A stretch of 64,000 nucleotides of DNA from Desulfolucanica intricata (GTDB taxonomy: Bacteria > Bacillota > Desulfotomaculia > Desulfotomaculales > Desulfofarciminaceae), in the NCBI RefSeq assembly GCF_001592105.1, contig NZ_BCWE01000002.1:186001-250000 (forward strand), in the 5' to 3' direction. Made by a program: the position numbers and the translations under genes. Numbering within the stretch: the first letter of the stretch is position 1; each line of letters begins with the position of its first letter. This document shows, one piece after another, positions 44,788 to 54,110 of this stretch. A model generated the notes under the pieces. It was not told the origin of the DNA, ran no database searches, and saw only the letters and a list, made by a program, of their open reading frames with translations.

Positions 44788-46080
44788 TTACTGTCCTTCT
44801 TGCCCGCTCTGCTGCCCCTGCTGCTGATTACCGCCTTCCCGGGTTTCAATGGTTTTTACTTCACCGTCAATTTCTACCTCCATAGTTTTACCGTCCTGGG
44901 TCTTAATTCGCAAAGTGGTTTTAGGCTTCTGTCGCTCAGAACCCTGCCCATCGCCGGAATCTTGACCGGAACTCTGCAGGGAACCACCGGTTGAGCTGCC
45001 GCTGTTACTACCGGCGTTTTCCTGCCCGCCCTGTTGTCCCGATTGCTGTTCTTCTTTCTTAGCCTTATCCTTAAGATTACCCCACCGGTCTGTCAATAGA
45101 TAAAGTTCGTCTTTAGTGATTAACCTTACCGGAGTTATTTTGGCCGGAATATCATACTGCCCGTTTTGCACCTGAGTATTGTACTGCCAGTGATCCTTTT
45201 GGGCCAAATCTACGGCCGCATCCATCAGATACTGGGCCAACAGCTCAGGGGAATTATCCACCTCGGCCTCATGATCGCCGGCGGCGATTCCTTCCGATGC
45301 CTTTTTATCGGCACCTACACCCACTGTTACTACCCGTTCGTTTAAGTTTTTTGCTTTAAGAACTTCCACAGCAGCCACGGCCAACCTGCTGTCATTAGCC
45401 AGAATAGCATCCGGTGTACCCCCGGTCAGTATTTCTTCCACCGTAGTCCGGGCCAATCCGGGCTCCGCCTGAAGGTGATCTTTTACACGCAGTTCAGCCA
45501 CCTGTGGATTACCCTTCAGAACTTCTTCATTTGCCGCTGTAATATCACGGGCCGCCAAATCTAACGGGTCACCCTGCAGAACCAGTACCCGAAAGGGCTT
45601 CCCTGCTGCGGCAGCCTGCTGCAAAACATACCGGGCCTGCAGTTCACCTACCCGGCGGTGATCGGAGGCAATATAGCCGTCCAGCGGAGTGTTTGCGGGA
45701 AGGGTTTCCAGTGCCAGTACCTTAACTCCTTTCTCCGTAAGTTTTGGGACAATATCCGGTCCCATAGACGGGTCAACCAGCTGAAGGATAACGACCTTAA
45801 CATTTTGCTCCAGCAGCTGCTCAATCTGCTTTTGCTGCTTATCCGGATCGTTTTGAGCATCCTGCCAGATTAGGTTAACTCTATCCTTCCTCCGGCGCTC
45901 ATTCATCACCTTCTTAATAATTTGATTGCCGTCCCTTTCCATACCGGCCAGGCTTATACCAATTTTTACAGGAGGAGTAATAGGTTTTTGTTCGCCCTTA
46001 CCCGGACAGCCGGTGAGCGACAGAGATAAAGCCAGTACACCTAAAAGCAGTAATTTTTTTAACCAATTATATTGAAACAT
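44788..46080 (-). CDS. Orphan sugar-binding-type lipoprotein with low-complexity tail
   Basis: 430 residues. Signal peptide and lipobox (LSLTGC), then a type I periplasmic-binding fold as in ribose/xylose-binding proteins (KIGISLAGMERDGNQ, DPDKQQKQIEQLLEQNVKVV, DAILANDSRLAVAAVEVL, TVGVGADKKASEGIAAGDH). About 345-390 is a Gln/Gly/Ser linker, followed by a short beta-like segment with TMEVEIDGEVKTIE and another Gln-rich end. No ABC ATPase or permease is next to it, so it may be a receptor rather than a transporter part. Confidence 0.75.
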   Translation of the reverse strand: MFQYNWLKKLLLLGVLALSLSLTGCPGKGEQKPITPPVKIGISLAGMERDGNQIIKKVMNERRRKDRVNLIWQDAQNDPDKQQKQIEQLLEQNVKVVILQLVDPSMGPDIVPKLTEKGVKVLALETLPANTPLDGYIASDHRRVGELQARYVLQQAAAAGKPFRVLVLQGDPLDLAARDITAANEEVLKGNPQVAELRVKDHLQAEPGLARTTVEEILTGGTPDAILANDSRLAVAAVEVLKAKNLNERVVTVGVGADKKASEGIAAGDHEAEVDNSPELLAQYLMDAAVDLAQKDHWQYNTQVQNGQYDIPAKITPVRLITKDELYLLTDRWGNLKDKAKKEEQQSGQQGGQENAGSNSGSSTGGSLQSSGQDSGDGQGSERQKPKTTLRIKTQDGKTMEVEIDGEVKTIETREGGNQQQGQQSGQEGQ

Positions 46081-46248
46081 TCTTTCACCCCGAAAAATTT
46101 CTTGTAACCGTATTATGCTTATTTAAAAGTAAATATATTAATAATCACCGTCATAAAAATTAACATATTTTACCTGAGACTTCTTTTAGCAGGATCACCT
46201 GCATATACTAATATTAACTAATACAAAAATTGAACGGAGGATTATAAA

Positions 46249-46566
46249 ATGAGATTAATGCTTGAAAAATTTATCCGCCCAAAGCAGCAAAAAATGGGCT
46301 TGTCTCTGCTTGAAGAAGCAGAAAAAGCCCGCCAGGAATGGCTCAGTGCAGCACAGGAACTTAATTATCTAACGGATCCCGATATGCTGGACCACGTGAT
46401 TTATAAAATTAAGGCTCATGAAAGAAGATATGTGGCCTTATTAAAACAGGCCCGGGGTGAGAAAATGGCAGTCTGGCCGAAACAGTTGGACAACCCTGTA
46501 CCGGAATTACCGGAAAGTGTACCAACCCCGGCACCAATCCTGCACGAAAAAGAAGTTACCGGTTAA
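46249..46566 (+). CDS. DUF2508 family protein (YaaL-like)
   Basis: 105 residues. Core ARQEWLSAAQELNYLTDPDM followed by IYKIKAHERRYVALLKQ is the DUF2508 pattern; function unknown. GGAGG eight bases before ATG. The stop overlaps by 4 bases with the stop of the convergent uracil-DNA glycosylase gene. Confidence 0.72.
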   Translation: MRLMLEKFIRPKQQKMGLSLLEEAEKARQEWLSAAQELNYLTDPDMLDHVIYKIKAHERRYVALLKQARGEKMAVWPKQLDNPVPELPESVPTPAPILHEKEVTG

Positions 46567-47132
46567 CCCAGGCTTTGATATTTCTCTCTGATGGCTTTAA
46601 AATCTTCCCAGGCCAAAGCTTTTTTTGAGGGATCCCGCAAGAGGGCTGCAGGGTGGAAGGTGGCAAGCAGCCAGAACCCCTTCTTTTCAAACCACCGGCC
46701 TCTGATTTTTGTAATTTTGGCCTCCGGGTCAAGGCAATGCTTAACTGCCGTTGCCCCGAGACAAACAATTATCTGCGGCCGGACTATGGCTACCTGGGCC
46801 CGCAGGTACGGCAAACAGCACCGGGCCTCCTGCTGAGAGGGAACACGGTTTCCGGGGGGACGGCACTTAACCACATTACATATCATGGCATTGGTTTCCC
46901 GGCTTAAATCAATCGAACCAAGCATTTTATCCAGAAGCACCCCGGCCCGCCCCACAAACGGCCGGCCCTGCTCATCCTCCTGCTGCCCCGGGCCTTCCCC
47001 GATAAACATAATCTTTGCACCAAGATAACCTTCCCCAAACACAACATTGGTTCTCTTCTCAGCCAGGCCGCAGCCTGTACACCGGAGACATTTTTCTTTT
47101 AAGTCGTTCCACCTTTTAATTCTCTCTTCCAT
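46563..47132 (-). CDS. Uracil-DNA glycosylase, family 4 (Fe-S type)
   Basis: 189 residues. Removes uracil from DNA. Motif A GEGPGQQEDEQGRPFVGRAG, motif B TFHPAALLR, and cysteines at 15 and 18 with a later pair near 105 that hold the [4Fe-4S] cluster of family 4 enzymes. Ends convergent with the DUF2508 gene. Confidence 0.93.
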   Translation of the reverse strand: MEERIKRWNDLKEKCLRCTGCGLAEKRTNVVFGEGYLGAKIMFIGEGPGQQEDEQGRPFVGRAGVLLDKMLGSIDLSRETNAMICNVVKCRPPGNRVPSQQEARCCLPYLRAQVAIVRPQIIVCLGATAVKHCLDPEAKITKIRGRWFEKKGFWLLATFHPAALLRDPSKKALAWEDFKAIREKYQSLG

Positions 47133-47245
47133 ATTTAATACCCGCCTTTTATACAGTTACTATGTTTTTTCGGCAAAAACCATCATATCCCTTTAGCAAC
47201 TTTTGAGACAGCCAAAGGCTCCCGTACATGAAAGTACCTCAAAAA

Positions 47246-47273
47246 GAAAAACCATGTAGGCATCCTACATGGT
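47246..47273 (-). terminator. Terminator of cooT
   Basis: ACCATGTAGG (47251-47260) and CCTACATGGT (47264-47273) with a 3-base loop, then TTTTTCTTTTT on the minus strand. Confidence 0.88.
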
Positions 47274-47280
47274 AATAAAT

Positions 47281-47469
47281 TTATTGTTTTTCCAAAATAA
47301 TTTTGTGGTCAACTAAAGCTAATTCTTTAATTTTTGCTTTAATCATCTTACGGCGCCCAAAAATATCTTCTAAAATCAACCCGTCTTCTTGAGGTATTAC
47401 CTTATCTACCATTTCAAAGAATAGCTCTTCCTTGTCACCTTCCAACATATAGGCATTGGCTTCACACAT
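47281..47469 (-). CDS. cooT: CooT-family nickel-binding protein
   Basis: 62 residues; small beta protein of the CooT family, whose characterised member in Rhodospirillum supplies nickel to CO dehydrogenase and binds Ni through Cys2. Seen: MCEANAYML at the start with Cys2, and VDHKIILE at the end. GGGGAGG precedes ATG. No CO dehydrogenase gene is in this window, so it is an orphan copy. Confidence 0.78.
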   Translation of the reverse strand: MCEANAYMLEGDKEELFFEMVDKVIPQEDGLILEDIFGRRKMIKAKIKELALVDHKIILEKQ

Positions 47470-47627
47470 ATAAAGTCACCTCCCCAAAAAATCCAAGCGG
47501 GTATTTAAAAAACCTCGGGGCCTTTAATATTATTCGGAAAATTAAGAAGAGGCACTAAAAAGCCTTTCTTAGATTATAAAGGAGTTTTCCGACTGCTGTC
47601 AATTCTTTATTTTCGGCCGAAAAGGTG

Positions 47628-48875
47628 TCAGGCGCCTTTTATTTTCCGCCAAAAGGAACCCCACCAACGTCCCAGGGGGCCTACTGTGCTTATTTCCACA
47701 TACTCCTTTTCTCCGCCCTCGGGTACCGGTAAGATTCCCAGATGCTGTCCCCGGGCCCGGTGCACCAGGCCCCGCCGGTATTTCCTTTCACCGGCCCTAT
47801 AAAAGGCCAGCTCCAGTGTTCCAAAAGCCATCTCCAGCACCCCATCCAAACCAAATTTATTCTTTACCGGCAGACCGTTAATTTCTACCAGAATATCACC
47901 CGAGCGAAGGCCGGCCCGCCAGGCCGGTGTATTTGGAACGGCGTCCAAAACCATTATCCCCCGTTCCGGGGGCACATAACGGGGCCTGCTGTTAAACTCT
48001 ACCTGCTTACCAATATGTATTACCAGTTCATGACCCAGCGGGGAAAAAACGGCTGCACAAAAAGCCAGAAGCCAGGACCGGTCAGCCAGCAGGGCTAAAA
48101 TTAACAGGACAAAACTATACAGGCCCAGGTAAAAAGCCGACAGCTTACTTTTCTCCCTGGGGGTACGGGCAACAGCCACATCCCCGTAACCTAAACCGGC
48201 CACCACCGGCAGTAATATATAACTCAAGTGTTCTAAATCTCCCTGGATACCGGGATTTAACAAAGGCCACCAGGAAGGCATATCCACCCCGTCCTGCACG
48301 ACCCCCCGGCCCACTACCGCCATCAGGGCCACTATAGGAATTGGCCAGAACTTTTGCAGGGTAAAGCCCCCCACAATCTGCCCGGACCGATCTTTAATAT
48401 AGGCAGGTACCGCACCCAGATGACCGCTGCCCAGGATTAATAAACTTTCAACCATATGCAGTATTGCTACCAAAGCAATTACCTGGGGAACATTGATCTG
48501 CGGCCAGCCGAAAAAAAGGTATGTTAAAGCCACTATCCCACCGGCATAGGCAAAGCATAAAAAACGGGCATTAATTAACATAAGCAGAATAGCCACCGGC
48601 CACATATAAATTAACCCTGACCCGGAAAGGGTTAAACCGATAAAGACCATTATCAAGCTGCCCGCGAAGCCACCTGCGACACCGAAAATACAGGCCACCA
48701 GGGTATCTTTGAATACCCCTTTTCCTGCCTTGACACCGGTAAAACCTTCCTTCATCCTGGCCATCTGGCGGTACTGTACTGCCACCAGGGCCACAACTAC
48801 CCAAAAAAGGCCCTCAGAAAGAACCCTCATCTGGGTTTGAAAAACCATAGGTATAAGTTGGGTTAAAGTAGACAT
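47628..48875 (-). CDS. MinJ-like polytopic membrane protein with PDZ domain
   Basis: 415 residues; about eight membrane segments followed by a C-terminal PDZ domain (VPNTPAWRAGLRSGDILVEI). Size and topology are those of Bacillus MinJ, which links DivIVA and MinD at division sites. It precedes ctpA and the envC-ftsX-ftsE genes in the same direction. The name is by architecture only. Its stop lies in a weak 8-bp hairpin (47620-47627/47633-47640). Confidence 0.72.
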   Translation of the reverse strand: MSTLTQLIPMVFQTQMRVLSEGLFWVVVALVAVQYRQMARMKEGFTGVKAGKGVFKDTLVACIFGVAGGFAGSLIMVFIGLTLSGSGLIYMWPVAILLMLINARFLCFAYAGGIVALTYLFFGWPQINVPQVIALVAILHMVESLLILGSGHLGAVPAYIKDRSGQIVGGFTLQKFWPIPIVALMAVVGRGVVQDGVDMPSWWPLLNPGIQGDLEHLSYILLPVVAGLGYGDVAVARTPREKSKLSAFYLGLYSFVLLILALLADRSWLLAFCAAVFSPLGHELVIHIGKQVEFNSRPRYVPPERGIMVLDAVPNTPAWRAGLRSGDILVEINGLPVKNKFGLDGVLEMAFGTLELAFYRAGERKYRRGLVHRARGQHLGILPVPEGGEKEYVEISTVGPLGRWWGSFWRKIKGA

Positions 48876-48913
48876 AAAATTTCACCTGCCTAAAGAAAAG
48901 GAGAAACTACGTT

Positions 48914-48946
48914 AAAAGCCGCGGGGCTATAACCCGCGGCTTTTTT
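48914..48946 (-). terminator. Terminator of ctpA
   Basis: AAAAGCCGCGGG (48914-48925) and CCCGCGGCTTTT (48933-48944), 7-base loop, A/T runs on both sides, just after the ctpA stop. Confidence 0.85.
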
Positions 48947-48948
48947 AA

Positions 48949-50100
48949 TTAAGAAATCTTTTGCTTTAGTATCTCCACGGCTTTTTCAAACTGCACATCT
49001 GACCGGGCATTGGTTTTTTGACTGACTACAACGTCCGGCTGAATACCTTTTTTATGAATATCATGCTTACTGGGAGTTAAATACCGGGCAGTAGTCAATT
49101 TTAACCCGGCACCGTTCTCCAGCGGGAATACTGTTTGAACAATACCCTTTCCAAAGGTCTTTTCACCCACCAGAGTCCCAACCCCGGTGTCCTTGATCGC
49201 TCCGGATAAAATTTCTGCCGCACTGGCACTGCCGCCGTTGACAAGTACCACCAGGGGCAGCTTGATCCGCTGCTCATCTGCCTCAAAGGTCTGATCCTTA
49301 CCTACCCTGTAATCCACTGTAACTATCGGCCCGGATGGTAAAAATTTATCCGCTACCTTGGTGGCAGAAATTAATTCTCCACCGGGATTGTCCCTGAGGT
49401 CCAGAATAATTCCTTTAATACGCTGCTTTTGTAAAACCGCCAGGACTTTCTCCATCTCCGAAGGGGTTTTTTCGGTAAACTGGCTCAGCACGATATAACC
49501 AATTTCCGTTCCGCTCAAAACCCGCCCTTCAACTGTAGGAACACTGATTTCTTCCCTAACCAGGGTCTTTGTTAATAATTCGGGATTGTTCTCCCTTTTT
49601 ACAGTCAGCTTTACTTTAGAACCCACCGGCCCGCGCATTAACTCCACCGCCGACTCTAAATGAATCCCCCGGGCATCCTGATTATCAATTTTAACAATCC
49701 GGTCACCTGCCCTGATTCCGGCCCTGGCTGCCGGAGTATTTTCATAAGCGCGCACCACCGTCAGATAATCCTCTTTCACACCCACCAAAATGCCTAAACC
49801 GCCAAAAGAACCTTTAATCTGATCCTTAAGCTGCGAGTACATCTTCGGTTCCAAGTAAACTGAGTATTCATCACCCAGTGATTCCACCATGCCTTTAATG
49901 GAGCCATCAATTAATACTGCTGAATCAACCGGATACAAATATTGAGAGCGCACCAGGGATATTACCTTAACCAAGTTACCTAAGTGTTTGTAGTTGGCGG
50001 CCATCATACCCCCAACAAATACAATACCGGTAAACAATAATACTGCCAGACCTATTAAGATATAATTCAACTTCAGCCCGGCACCAAAGCTCCGCCTCAC
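48949..50100 (-). CDS. ctpA: Carboxy-terminal processing protease CtpA (S41)
   Basis: 383 residues. One N-terminal membrane helix (YILIGLAVLLFTGIVFVGG), a PDZ domain (AARAGIRAGDRIVKIDN), and the S41 protease fold with catalytic Ser in GGSASAAEIL and Lys in EKTFGKGIVQ. A periplasm-side protease that trims envelope proteins. GTG start with AGGTGA upstream. Confidence 0.92.
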   Translation of the reverse strand: MRRSFGAGLKLNYILIGLAVLLFTGIVFVGGMMAANYKHLGNLVKVISLVRSQYLYPVDSAVLIDGSIKGMVESLGDEYSVYLEPKMYSQLKDQIKGSFGGLGILVGVKEDYLTVVRAYENTPAARAGIRAGDRIVKIDNQDARGIHLESAVELMRGPVGSKVKLTVKRENNPELLTKTLVREEISVPTVEGRVLSGTEIGYIVLSQFTEKTPSEMEKVLAVLQKQRIKGIILDLRDNPGGELISATKVADKFLPSGPIVTVDYRVGKDQTFEADEQRIKLPLVVLVNGGSASAAEILSGAIKDTGVGTLVGEKTFGKGIVQTVFPLENGAGLKLTTARYLTPSKHDIHKKGIQPDVVVSQKTNARSDVQFEKAVEILKQKIS

Positions 50101-50216
50101 TTGATTATGTCACCTGCCCCTTAAAAAACTTTTTAGAAAACTTACTTATCTACGTTATTATACTACACTACGCTGGTAAAAATTACAACAAGGGCAAAAA
50201 AACACGCTTAAAATAA

Positions 50217-50246
50217 TTATAGGCATTTGCTTATTAACAAATGCCT
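50217..50246 (-). terminator. Terminator of the EnvC-like gene
   Basis: AGGCATTTG (50221-50229) and CAAATGCCT (50238-50246), 8-base loop, then ATAATTATTTT on the minus strand, 6 bases after the stop. Confidence 0.8.
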
Positions 50247-50252
50247 ACTTAA

Positions 50253-51395
50253 TTAAAGATAATTCATTGGGTTTACCACACTGCCGTTCACCCGCACAGA
50301 AAAATCCAGGTGGGGGCCGGTGGACATACCGGTGCTACCAACCTTACCAATAACCTGGCCTTTGGTTACTGTCTGGCCGTTTCGGACCAGCTGCTGGGAA
50401 AGGTGTGAATATAGCGTAGTTAAGCCGCCACCGTGGTTAATCATGACCACCCGGCCATAACCGGTCATAGTACCCACATTGATTACGGTTCCGCTCTGAG
50501 CCGCCACCACCGGGGTACCGGTCGGAGCAGGAATATCAATTCCGGCATGTAACCGCGTGGTTTTTAAAACGGGGTGGGTACGATACCCAAAGGGAGAAGA
50601 AATACTGCCATAGCCCGGCACCGGCCAGGCAAACGGCCCGGTATATTGTCTGGTGCTGCCGCCGCTGTTAAGCCGGGAATTTCTGACGGCAATCTGGCGA
50701 ATAATATCCTGCTCCCGGGCCTCCAGGCGATCCAATTCTGCCTGGTTCTGATTTAAATTTTTTTGAGCGTTTGCCAGTAAAGCCTGGCGCTCCGCCTGGC
50801 GGCTGGCCAGAACCTGTCGGGCCTCTTCCCGCTTTTTCTTTAAATCCGCCAGCCTGTTTCTTTCAGTTTCCAAAACAGCCTTTTGATCGGCAATAAACTT
50901 TCGCTCCTTTTCCACCTGGTCCACAATTTCGGAGTCCCGGGCCACTACCCTCTTAAGCATTTCATAGCGACCCACAAAATCACCGAAATCTTGGGCATCC
51001 AAGAGGACAGCCAGATAACTTACATCCCCGTTAATATACATATTCTTAACTCGCTTATGAAGAACCCCGGTAACTTCCGCCAGTCTTTTCTCGGCTTTTT
51101 TCAATTCCTTTTCAGTTCGCTGAAGTTTTTCCTCAGTTGCACTCAGCTTACTGCTTAAAGCCAGAATTTCTCTGTTTACCTGGTCAATCGAGTTATTAAG
51201 CATAGCTACCTGATTGGCAAAAGAGCTAACCTCAGCCTTATTCTTTTCAATGGCCTGCTGCTTTTGTCCAATTTTTGCCCGGGTATCATTGAGCTGCTGC
51301 TCTAAAGTTTGGGCATAGGCAGCACCCAGGGAACCGGTCAAAAGAGCTGTGGCCAGCCCCCAGGCGATAACTTTTTTTGATACTCCTTTACTCAC
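50253..51395 (-). CDS. EnvC-like M23 peptidoglycan hydrolase with coiled coil
   Basis: 380 residues. Signal peptide ([20 protein letters not shown]), a long coiled coil at about 35-235 (FTSX partner region; [20 protein letters not shown]), and a C-terminal M23 domain with HAGIDI, YSHLS and GPHLDFSV, the zinc ligands being His, Asp and His. GTG at 51395 is chosen for AAGGAGA nine bases upstream. It lies next to ftsX and ftsE, which activate such hydrolases at the septum. Confidence 0.88.
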   Translation of the reverse strand: MSKGVSKKVIAWGLATALLTGSLGAAYAQTLEQQLNDTRAKIGQKQQAIEKNKAEVSSFANQVAMLNNSIDQVNREILALSSKLSATEEKLQRTEKELKKAEKRLAEVTGVLHKRVKNMYINGDVSYLAVLLDAQDFGDFVGRYEMLKRVVARDSEIVDQVEKERKFIADQKAVLETERNRLADLKKKREEARQVLASRQAERQALLANAQKNLNQNQAELDRLEAREQDIIRQIAVRNSRLNSGGSTRQYTGPFAWPVPGYGSISSPFGYRTHPVLKTTRLHAGIDIPAPTGTPVVAAQSGTVINVGTMTGYGRVVMINHGGGLTTLYSHLSQQLVRNGQTVTKGQVIGKVGSTGMSTGPHLDFSVRVNGSVVNPMNYL

Positions 51396-51431
51396 TTTGG
51401 AAACTCTCCTTAAAAACAATTTGTACCTAAC

Positions 51432-52322
51432 TTAAACCCTGAGAAACTTGCGCATGGGAATGATACTGCCCACGGCACCGATTAACATTCCAAGCACTAG
51501 AAGACTCCCCATATATGGTAAAATCTGCTGTTTCTCAGTAACTAACCGGATAAATGGTAATGTGAACTTCATTCGCTCAACAAGCTCATAATAGGAAAAA
51601 TGCAGGATTGTCAGGGCTAATACAGCACCAAACACCCCCAGAACCACTCCTTCCAAAACAAAAGGAAGCCTTACAAACCAGTTAGTTGCACCCAACACCT
51701 TCATAATGCTGATTTCCCTGCGGCGGGCGTAAACTGACAGCCGGATGGTGGTGGAAATTAAAAATACCGAGGCCGCAGATAAAAGAATCATCGCCACCGT
51801 ACCCGTAATACGCACCCACCCGGTAAGAGCCAAAAGCTTCTCCACTACCCCCTGGCCGTAGCGCACCTGATCAACACCGGGCAATTTTTCCAATGCATTT
51901 GACACAGGGGCCACCAGCTGCGCTGTGCTTGTCTTAACCTTAAAGCTATCCGGGAGAGGATTATTTTCTTTCTCCAGTCCCTCCAGGATATCCTTTTGTT
52001 CACCAAAGTCTTTCTTCATATCTTCCAGGGCCTGTTCCTTGGAAACAAACTCCGCCTGGGATACACCCGGTATATTGTTTATTTCCTTCTTAATTTCCTT
52101 GATCCGGTCACTGGAAATCTTATTCTCCAAGAAGACGCTTATTTCTAAGGTGTCTTCTACGGAACCGGCCACATGGTTAGCATTAATAATCAATAGTAAG
52201 GAACTGCCTAAAATCAACAGAGAAATTGTAACCGTGCCCACTGAGGCCAGGGAAAGCCACCTGTTGCGAATTAAAGAGAAAAAGGCTTCCCGAAAGTAAT
52301 ACCCGATGGTGTTAAGTCGCAT
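51432..52322 (-). CDS. ftsX: FtsX, cell-division ABC transporter permease
   Basis: 296 residues with four membrane helices and a large outer loop between helix 1 and 2 (about 50-165). SLIRNRWLSLASVGTVTISL at the N-terminus and EISIMKVLGATNWFVRLPF are typical. Start overlaps the last 11 bases of ftsE. Regulates a septal hydrolase, here probably the next gene. Confidence 0.95.
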   Translation of the reverse strand: MRLNTIGYYFREAFFSLIRNRWLSLASVGTVTISLLILGSSLLLIINANHVAGSVEDTLEISVFLENKISSDRIKEIKKEINNIPGVSQAEFVSKEQALEDMKKDFGEQKDILEGLEKENNPLPDSFKVKTSTAQLVAPVSNALEKLPGVDQVRYGQGVVEKLLALTGWVRITGTVAMILLSAASVFLISTTIRLSVYARRREISIMKVLGATNWFVRLPFVLEGVVLGVFGAVLALTILHFSYYELVERMKFTLPFIRLVTEKQQILPYMGSLLVLGMLIGAVGSIIPMRKFLRV

Positions 52323-52998
52323 AGCCGTATTCCCCTCTCTCCTCGTCGCGTACCACCCGGCCGTTATCGAGGGCAATTACTCGCTTCTTCATAGCATCAA
52401 CAATTTCTTTATCGTGGGTTGCCATAATTATGGTTGTCCCCCGGGCATTGATAGCAGAAAAAAGCTTCATCAAATCCCAGGAGGTATTCGGATCCAGGTT
52501 GCCGGTAGGTTCATCAGCTATTATCAATACCGGGTTGTTTACAATCGCCCGCGCAATGGCTACCCGCTGCTGCTCCCCGCCGGAGAGCTGCGCAGGCAAA
52601 GCATCTGCTTTAGACAATAGGCCAACCAGCTCTAAAACCGGGGGTACGGATTTTTTTATTTTCTTTAAAGGTGCCCCGATAACTTCCTGGGCAAAGGCCA
52701 CATTTTCCCAGACTGTCTTTTTGGGGAGCAGGCGAAAGTCCTGAAATACCATACCTATAGACCGCCTGTGATAAGGAACTTCCCGTGACTTCATCCGATT
52801 TAAACTTTTACCCGCAAATATTACCTGCCCCCGGGTTGGCTGCTCCTCCCGGGAGATTAATTTAGCAAAAGTTGATTTTCCCGCCCCGCTGGGGCCGACC
52901 AAAAAAACAAACTCCCCTTTTTTTATGTGTAAGGTGACGTCCGAAAGTGCTGTTACTTCGTTGGAATATATCTTTGTAATATGATGAAAATGGATCAT
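52312..52998 (-). CDS. ftsE: FtsE, cell-division ABC ATPase
   Basis: 228 residues. Walker A GPSGAGKST near 35, signature LSGGEQQR, Walker B LIIADEPTGNLD and IIMATHD. Drives FtsX. ATG at 52998 has GGTGAGG upstream; a longer frame to 53040 lacks a site. Confidence 0.95.
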   Translation of the reverse strand: MIHFHHITKIYSNEVTALSDVTLHIKKGEFVFLVGPSGAGKSTFAKLISREEQPTRGQVIFAGKSLNRMKSREVPYHRRSIGMVFQDFRLLPKKTVWENVAFAQEVIGAPLKKIKKSVPPVLELVGLLSKADALPAQLSGGEQQRVAIARAIVNNPVLIIADEPTGNLDPNTSWDLMKLFSAINARGTTIIMATHDKEIVDAMKKRVIALDNGRVVRDEERGEYGYAT

Positions 52999-53084
52999 CG
53001 CCTCACCCGCTTTCTGAAAATCTACAAACCAAATCAACATTTATGAATTCGACACAGTACTGACAAATCCTTTAAAAACCCATA

Positions 53085-53129
53085 AAAAAGCACGGCACAA
53101 TTGCCTTTGTGACTATTATTGTGCCGTGC
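53085..53129 (-). terminator. Terminator of the transketolase operon
   Basis: GCACGGCACAAT (53090-53101) and ATTGTGCCGTGC (53118-53129), then TTTTTT on the minus strand, 13 bases after the stop. Confidence 0.88.
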
Positions 53130-53141
53130 CGTCATACACTA

Positions 53142-54083
53142 TCATTTTTTTCGGGCAACAACATCTCTGGCTGCGCTGACTAAGTGCTCCGCAGTAAGGC
53201 CGTATTTCTCCAGTAATTCATCAGGTTTTCCGGACTCCCCGAAGGTATCCATAAGTCCTACCCGCTTAACAGGAACGGGGTAGTTCTCCACCAGCACCTC
53301 CGCCACGGCACTGCCCAGCCCTCCGATAATGCTGTGCTCTTCGGCGGTAACAATGGCTCCGGTTTCCCGGGCAGCCCGGACTATCGCTTCAACATCCAAA
53401 GGTTTAATAGTATGTACATCCAGCACTGCAGCCTCAATACCTTCTCCGGCCAGCTTCTCTGCCGCTTCCAGAGCCCGGGCTACCATAATACCGGCAGCAA
53501 TGATTGTTAGATCTTTCCCTTTTCTTAAAACTGCGGCCCGCCCCGGCTGAAATTCAAAATCCGCACCATGAATAACCGGTACACCGGAACGCCCCAGCCG
53601 AATATATACCGGCCCGTCTACAGCCGCCGCAGCCCGTACGGCTGCAGCAGTCTCCACCGCGTCGGCAGGGACGAATACAGTCATATTAGGTATGGCCCGC
53701 ATGATGGCTATATCTTCCACCGACTGGTGAGATGCACCGTCTTCACCAACCGTAATGCCGGCATGGGTGGCCCCGATTTTGACATTTAATTTAGGATAGG
53801 CCACAGAATTTCTAATCTGCTCAAAGGCACGGCCGGAGGCAAAAACCGCAAAGGAACTGCAGAAGGCTATCTTTCCCGCAGCAGCCAGGCCGGCCGCAGT
53901 GCCCAGCATATTTTGCTCGGCTATGCCCATATTAAAAAACCGCCTGGGGTAATGTTTACCAAAATCATAAGTTTTAGTTGATTTAGACAGGTCGGCGTCT
54001 AAAACAACAACATTAGGATTTTCTTTCCCCAGCTGAATCAAAGCCTCGCCGTAAGCTTCCCGGGTGGCAATCTTTTTACTCAT
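53142..54083 (-). CDS. Transketolase, C-terminal subunit
   Basis: 313 residues. Second half of a split transketolase: pyrimidine-binding domain with catalytic Glu in GIAEQNMLGTAAGLA and the C-terminal domain with VTAEEHSIIGGLGSAV. Pentose phosphate pathway. ATG at 54083 chosen for GGAGG eight bases ahead. Starts 27 bases after the N-terminal subunit gene. Confidence 0.93.
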   Translation of the reverse strand: MSKKIATREAYGEALIQLGKENPNVVVLDADLSKSTKTYDFGKHYPRRFFNMGIAEQNMLGTAAGLAAAGKIAFCSSFAVFASGRAFEQIRNSVAYPKLNVKIGATHAGITVGEDGASHQSVEDIAIMRAIPNMTVFVPADAVETAAAVRAAAAVDGPVYIRLGRSGVPVIHGADFEFQPGRAAVLRKGKDLTIIAAGIMVARALEAAEKLAGEGIEAAVLDVHTIKPLDVEAIVRAARETGAIVTAEEHSIIGGLGSAVAEVLVENYPVPVKRVGLMDTFGESGKPDELLEKYGLTAEHLVSAARDVVARKK

Positions 54084-54110
54084 CTCCATATCCTCCTTTA
54101 ACCCCAGTCT

